Part shown: positions 15,686-19,582 of the stretch, in pieces
Layout: every line of letters starts with the position of its first letter
How positions within the stretch are numbered: the stretch's first letter is position 1
Assembly: GCA_020025095.1 (NCBI GenBank)
Contig: JAHHSS010000019.1
Span: forward strand, 1 to 19,582
Direction of reading: 5' to 3'
DNA from: Peptostreptococcus sp.
GTDB lineage: Bacteria > Bacillota > Clostridia > Peptostreptococcales > Peptostreptococcaceae
Length of the DNA: 19,582 bases
Translations under genes and position numbers: made by a program
The notes under the pieces: model-generated
Seen by the model: only the letters and a program-made list of their open reading frames with translations
Told to the model about the DNA's origin: nothing
The model's database searches: none

Positions 15686-16750
15686 ATGGCAATAGATAAA
15701 AATAAAATGGATGCTTTGAACGAAGCGCTAGGAAAAATTGAAAAGGAATATGGAAAAGGTTCAGTAATGAAGCTTGGTGAAACGAGTTCACTTGAAATAG
15801 ATTCAATATCAACTGGTTCAATAGGCCTTGATATAGCTTTGGGAATTGGTGGTCTTCCAAGAGGAAGAATAGTTGAAATATATGGTCCAGAATCATCAGG
15901 TAAAACAACAGTTGCACTTCACTGTATTGCAGAGGCACAAAAAAAAGATGGAATAGCTGCCTTTATAGATGCTGAACATGCACTCGACCCAGTTTATGCA
16001 AGAGCTTTGGGTGTTGACATAGATAATCTTGTAATATCTCAACCAGATACTGGTGAACAAGCACTTGATATTGCAGAATCTTTAATAAGATCTGGCGCTA
16101 TAGATATACTTGTAGTCGATTCTGTTGCAGCCTTAGTCCCAAAAGCGGAAATAGAAGGTGATATGGGAGATTCTCATGTTGGTCTTCAGGCTAGATTAAT
16201 GTCTCAAGCACTTAGAAAGCTTACAGGTTCAATAAAGAAGTCCAATTGTGTAGTAATATTTATCAATCAGCTTAGAGAAAAGGTAGGTATAATGTTTGGT
16301 AATCCAGAAACTACCACTGGTGGTAGAGCACTTAAATTCTTCTCTAGTATGAGACTCGAAGTAAGAAGAGTAGATACAATCAAACAAGGCGATAAGATGC
16401 TTGGAAGTAGAACAAGGGTTAAGGTAGTTAAGAATAAGGTTGCACCACCATTTAAGCAAGTCGAGTTTGATATAATGTATGGAACCGGAATATCAAAGAC
16501 AGGGGATCTTTTAGATGTAGCTGCTGGTATTGATGTAGTAAAAAAAGCTGGCGCATGGTATAGTTATAAAGATGAAAAAATGGGACAAGGTAGAGAAAAC
16601 TCAAAGAATTTCTTGGAAGAAAATGAAGACATAGCTAAAGAAATAGATGCTAAGGTTAGAGAATATTATGGTCTAGAGTATGATGAAGCAGCGCTTAGTT
16701 CGGAATCAACTTCTGAGATTTTAGAAAATATTGAAGAAAACAAAAAATAG
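15686..16750 (+). CDS. recA: Recombinase RecA
   Basis: ATP-dependent strand-exchange protein and SOS co-protease. The 354 residues have the N-terminal polymerisation helix, Walker A GPESSGKT at 67-74, the catalytic EHALDP region, LLVVDSVAAL-like Walker B (ILVVDSVAAL), the L1/L2 DNA-binding loops around GDSHVGLQARLMSQALRKL and FINQLREKVGIMFGNPETTTGG, and an acidic C-terminal tail. SD AAAGGA precedes ATG 15686. A single-gene unit with an SOS promoter and a terminator. Complete; no intein. Confidence 0.99.
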   Translation: MAIDKNKMDALNEALGKIEKEYGKGSVMKLGETSSLEIDSISTGSIGLDIALGIGGLPRGRIVEIYGPESSGKTTVALHCIAEAQKKDGIAAFIDAEHALDPVYARALGVDIDNLVISQPDTGEQALDIAESLIRSGAIDILVVDSVAALVPKAEIEGDMGDSHVGLQARLMSQALRKLTGSIKKSNCVVIFINQLREKVGIMFGNPETTTGGRALKFFSSMRLEVRRVDTIKQGDKMLGSRTRVKVVKNKVAPPFKQVEFDIMYGTGISKTGDLLDVAAGIDVVKKAGAWYSYKDEKMGQGRENSKNFLEENEDIAKEIDAKVREYYGLEYDEAALSSESTSEILENIEENKK

Positions 16751-16804
16751 TTATAGAAAAATAAAATAAGTTTAATATAAATTATAGATAATTTATATTA
16801 GAAC

Positions 16805-16851
16805 GGCGTGAAAAATAAAAAAATGTTTTTTCACGCCTATTTTATTATTTT
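16805..16851 (+). terminator. Intrinsic terminator after recA
   Basis: GGCGTGAAAAA (16805-16815) pairs with TTTTTCACGCC (16827-16837); A-rich loop; then TATTTTATTATTTT. Strong. Confidence 0.92.
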
Positions 16852-16933
16852 TAAAAATAATAAATAGTACTTTAAAAAGTTTATATACTAACCGTTACGA
16901 CTATTTTATACTATCAACAACAAGTTTATATAA

Positions 16934-16962
16934 TTGACATAAGCATTAAAAAATAATAAAAT
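16934..16962 (+). promoter_or_regulatory. rny promoter
   Basis: Consensus TTGACA (16934-16939), 17-nt spacer, TAAAAT (16957-16962). Start near 16969, giving a leader of about 120 nt. The rest of the recA-rny gap (16852-16933) shows nothing recognisable. Confidence 0.82.
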
Positions 16963-16967
16963 AAGTA

Positions 16968-17036
16968 TATAGGATTGCCCTATAAATTAATTTATGATTT
17001 TTTACAAAAGCTAGAGAGTATTTTACATAAAGTACT
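16968..17036 (+). promoter_or_regulatory. rny leader with two hairpins
   Basis: TATAGG 16968-16973 pairs with CCTATA 16979-16984 right at the predicted 5' end. AGTATTTT 17017-17024 pairs with AAAGTACT 17029-17036 around an ACAT loop, 36 nt before the SD. They could protect the message or serve in feedback by RNase Y itself; no function is shown. Confidence 0.4.
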
Positions 17037-17088
17037 TATAACAGAAAATGAACTTTGAAAACAGAATAACACAAAGGAGGTGGACACC

Positions 17089-18627
17089 ATTATAGTATAT
17101 ATTATATTGACAGCAGTTCTTGCTATCGTAATAGGACTATTAATTGGTTATGTTATCAGAAAAAACATCTCTGAAGCTAAAATTGGACAAGCAGAAATTC
17201 TTGCAAAAGAAATTGTTGAAAAAGCAAACAGAGATTCTGAAACAGTAAAAAAAGAAAAACTTCTTGAAGCTAAAGAAGAAATTCATAGATTACGTACTGA
17301 AGGCGAAAATGAAAATAGAGAAAGAAGATTGGAAGTACAGAAATATGAAAAAAGAGTGTTGCAGAAGGAAGAAAATCTAGACAGAAAGATTCAATCTTTA
17401 GAGCAAAAGGAAAATGAATTAACTAGGAAAAATGAAATTGTAACACAAAAAGAGAAAGACGTAGAAGAAATAAAAGAACAACAGTTACAGAAGTTGGAAA
17501 GCATCTCAGGATTTACGACAGAAGAAGCAAAAGAGATTATATTATCTAATGCAGAGAGAGATGTAAGAAGAGAAATGTCCCTTATGATTAAGGAAAAGGA
17601 AGCTCAAGCTAAAGAAGAAGCAGATAAGAGAGCAAGAGAAATCATAGGATATGCTATACAGAAGTGTTCAGCAGATCATGTGGCAGAAACAACAGTATCA
17701 GTAGTCAATCTACCTAACGATGAAATGAAGGGTAGAATAATCGGTAGAGAAGGTCGAAATATAAGAGCCTTAGAGACGCTTACAGGAATAGATTTGATAA
17801 TTGATGATACTCCTGAAGCGGTAATACTATCAGGGTTTGATCCAATAAGAAGAGATGTTGCTAGAATTGCACTTGAAAATCTTATAAGCGATGGTAGAAT
17901 TCATCCAGCTAGAATAGAAGAAATGGTAGAAAAAGCTAAGAAAGAAGTACAAAATATCATCAAAGAGGCTGGAGAACAGGCTATGTTTGATACAGGTGTA
18001 CATGGGCTACATCCAGAACTTGTTAAGTTACTAGGTAGATTAAAGTATAGAACAAGTTATGGACAGAATGTGCTTAAGCATTCAATAGAGGTGTCTATTT
18101 TAGCAGGTATAATGGCTGAAGAAATAGGAGCTGATGTTAAACTTGCAAAGAGAGCAGGGCTAGTTCATGATATAGGAAAAGCCGTAGACCATGAGGTACA
18201 GGGTACGCATATAGAAATAGGTATGGAATTGTTAAAGAAGTATAAGGAATCAAAAGATGTTATACACGCAATGAGTACTCACCATGGAGATTATGAGCCT
18301 CAAACAGTAGAGGCGGTTCTTGTAACAGCGGCAGATGCTGTTTCAGCAGCTAGACCAGGAGCTAGAAGAGAAACTCTTGAAGCCTATATTAAGAGATTAG
18401 AAAAACTTGAAGAGATTACTAATTCATATGAAGGTGTAGATAAGTCATTTGCTATTCAGGCTGGTAGAGAAGTAAGAATTATGGTAAAACCAGAAGAAAT
18501 AAATGATGAGGAAATACATTTACTTGCCAGAGATATGACTAAGAGAATTGAGGAAGAACTTGATTATCCAGGTCAAATAAAGGTAAGTATTATAAGAGAA
18601 ACTAGAGCTACGGATTATGCAAAGTAG
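17089..18627 (+). CDS. rny: Ribonuclease Y
   Basis: Membrane-anchored endoribonuclease that starts mRNA decay in many Firmicutes. Order: one N-terminal membrane helix (about 1-22), long charged coiled coil to about 190, a KH domain (VNLPNDEMKGRIIGREGRNIR), an HD domain with catalytic HD near residue 360 (LVHDIGKA), and the conserved end REVRIMVKP...TRATDYAK. The start is unusual. SD AAAGGAGG is 17073-17080; GTG 17080 overlaps it and so cannot use it; TTG 17107 is 26 nt away. An in-frame ATT at 17089 is exactly 8 nt after the SD, giving 512 residues beginning IVYIILTAV. An AUU start is inferred; the GTG reading would be 515 residues. Confidence 0.95.
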   Translation: MIVYIILTAVLAIVIGLLIGYVIRKNISEAKIGQAEILAKEIVEKANRDSETVKKEKLLEAKEEIHRLRTEGENENRERRLEVQKYEKRVLQKEENLDRKIQSLEQKENELTRKNEIVTQKEKDVEEIKEQQLQKLESISGFTTEEAKEIILSNAERDVRREMSLMIKEKEAQAKEEADKRAREIIGYAIQKCSADHVAETTVSVVNLPNDEMKGRIIGREGRNIRALETLTGIDLIIDDTPEAVILSGFDPIRRDVARIALENLISDGRIHPARIEEMVEKAKKEVQNIIKEAGEQAMFDTGVHGLHPELVKLLGRLKYRTSYGQNVLKHSIEVSILAGIMAEEIGADVKLAKRAGLVHDIGKAVDHEVQGTHIEIGMELLKKYKESKDVIHAMSTHHGDYEPQTVEAVLVTAADAVSAARPGARRETLEAYIKRLEKLEEITNSYEGVDKSFAIQAGREVRIMVKPEEINDEEIHLLARDMTKRIEEELDYPGQIKVSIIRETRATDYAK

Positions 18628-18643
18628 ATAAAAATCTACAACC

Positions 18644-18684
18644 AAAGCCCCAAAAGTAGAAATACTTTTGGGGCTTTTTTGTTT
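18644..18684 (+). terminator. Very strong intrinsic terminator after rny
   Basis: Perfect 15-bp stem AAAGCCCCAAAAGTA / TACTTTTGGGGCTTT with a GAAA tetraloop (18659-18662), then TTTGTTT. Confidence 0.97.
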
Positions 18685-18714
18685 AAAATTGATAAATAAT
18701 GGAAAATATAGTAA

Positions 18715-18723
18715 TGTGATAAT
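18715..18723 (+). promoter_or_regulatory. Possible extended -10 before the last gene
   Basis: TGT-GATAAT is a fair extended -10. TTGATA at 18689 is too far (23 nt) to be a standard -35. The gene follows a strong terminator and must have a promoter here. Confidence 0.32.
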
Positions 18724-18777
18724 ATGGGAAATTGCTGCTTTAGTTTTATTGACAACAAAAATTAAGGAGGAAAAGTC

Positions 18778-19470
18778 ATGAATTTAAAATATATTTATCA
18801 TAGTGGTTTTTATTTGGAATTAGAAAATTGTGCCATTATATTTGATTATTATAAGGGGGATGTTCCTCAAATAAACAAAAATAAAAAATTATTTGTTTTT
18901 AGTAGCCATGCTCATGCAGATCACTATAATGAAGCTATATTCAAGATTTTTGCTGACTACAATGTAACATATATATTGTCTGATGATATAAAAATTAAAG
19001 ATGATTTTAGGGATTTAAATATAGAATTTTTATCTCCAAATAAAAAATACAGTATAGAAGGTTTAATAATAAGTACTCTTAAAAGTACAGATGAAGGTCT
19101 TGCTTTTATAGTAGAGGTTGAAGGAAAAAGAATATATCATAGCGGGGATTTGAATTGGTGGACTTGGAAAGGTTTTGAAACTGAGGAAGAATATAGAATA
19201 ATGAGCGAAAATTTTAAAACAGAAATAGATAAAATAAAGGGATTAAATATAGATTTAGCAATGGCAGTACTTGATTACAGACAAAAAGAAAGGTATGATT
19301 GGGGTTTAGAGTATCTTCTTAAGAATACAAACATAAAATATCTTGTACCAATGCATTGTTGGGGTAAGTATGATGTAATCGACAAATTCAGGGAAGAGCA
19401 TAAAGACTTGTTAAAAAACACATATCTAGTTAAGACAAATCAAATAGGAAAAAAAGGAATTTGCATATAA
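18778..19470 (+). CDS. Metallo-beta-lactamase-fold metal-dependent hydrolase
   Basis: Small cytoplasmic MBL-fold protein of unknown substrate. The 230 residues carry HAHADH (His44, His46, Asp48, His49), a further His121-Ser-Gly-Asp124 (YHSGDLNWW) and PMHCWG with His193, so a two-metal site looks complete. The fold resembles the UlaG/predicted Zn-dependent hydrolase group, short and without RNase J/Z additions. The position usually held by Ser/Arg in HSHRDH is Ala here, not a ligand. SD AAGGAGG 18764-18770 and 7-nt spacing set ATG 18778. It is a stand-alone gene after rny. Function should not be guessed beyond hydrolase. Confidence 0.88.
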   Translation: MNLKYIYHSGFYLELENCAIIFDYYKGDVPQINKNKKLFVFSSHAHADHYNEAIFKIFADYNVTYILSDDIKIKDDFRDLNIEFLSPNKKYSIEGLIISTLKSTDEGLAFIVEVEGKRIYHSGDLNWWTWKGFETEEEYRIMSENFKTEIDKIKGLNIDLAMAVLDYRQKERYDWGLEYLLKNTNIKYLVPMHCWGKYDVIDKFREEHKDLLKNTYLVKTNQIGKKGICI

Positions 19471-19550
19471 GTTTTAAAATACAAAGAAATTTTTATAATA
19501 AAAATGGATAAATTTAAACTATAGCAAAGAGTATATGGACTTTTATAAGT

Positions 19551-19579
19551 TTGTAATATCAATATAATTATTATATAAT
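19551..19579 (+). promoter_or_regulatory. Candidate promoter at the window end
   Basis: TTGTAA (19551-19556), 17-nt spacer, TATAAT (19574-19579). It would drive a gene to the right of the window. The region is so AT-rich that chance matches are possible. Confidence 0.45.
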
Positions 19580-19582
19580 AGT

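Noticed and set aside
1..19582. CRISPR arrays, tRNA/rRNA genes, insertion sequences, attachment sites, toxin-antitoxin pairs
   Set aside because: No regular repeats, cloverleaf or rRNA sequence, transposase or integrase motifs, or paired small genes were seen.

Overview
The window is about 19.6 kb of AT-rich, low-GC Gram-positive chromosome. Arginine is written mostly as AGA, Shine-Dalgarno (SD) sites are strong AGGAGG types, and intrinsic terminators are frequent. All fifteen recognisable genes lie on the + strand. The gene set and order (infB-rbfA-nrnA-truB-ribF-rpsO...pnp...M16 peptidase-ftsK-rimO-pgsA-recA-rny) and the protein flavour point to Clostridia, most likely Peptostreptococcaceae. 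The genus is not certain. No sporulation-only gene is visible (FtsK/SpoIIIE is general), and nothing looks like a phage, insertion sequence, CRISPR array or recent island. This is core housekeeping DNA.

Layout. (1) 1-5394: translation and RNA block with infB (initiation factor 2, start of gene just inside the window), rbfA, nrnA (oligo-RNase), truB (tRNA Psi55) and ribF (FAD synthesis). A promoter/hairpin pair sits before nrnA. (2) 5404-5817: rpsO with its own strong promoter, a short foldable leader and a perfect terminator. (3) 5818-9117: a 155-nt region able to form a branched RNA, then a DegV-family lipid-binding protein gene (UUG start) coupled to pnp, then a terminator. (4) 9118-9598: apparently gene-free AT-rich DNA ending in a promoter. 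(5) 9599-14808: M16 zinc peptidase, FtsK/SpoIIIE translocase and RimO in one tight operon, closed by a terminator. (6) 14809-15525: pgsA alone. (7) 15526-16851: recA with a consensus promoter flanked by two LexA-type boxes and closed by a terminator. (8) 16852-18684: RNase Y with a consensus promoter, hairpin-bearing leader and a very strong terminator. (9) 18685-19582: a metallo-beta-lactamase-fold hydrolase and, at the edge, a promoter firing out of the window.

The genes mostly serve protein synthesis (IF2, RbfA, S15, TruB, RimO), RNA turnover (NrnA, PNPase, RNase Y: an endonuclease, a 3' exonuclease and an oligonucleotide finisher in one neighbourhood), chromosome upkeep (FtsK, RecA) and membrane lipid supply (PgsA, perhaps DegV).

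No new defence or mobile system is visible. The most unusual signals are: two genes (M16 peptidase and rny) whose ideal SD lies exactly 8 nt before a near-cognate start codon (AUA, AUU) instead of AUG; an unassigned branched RNA structure starting at a putative transcription start upstream of degV; and mutually exclusive stems in the rpsO leader.
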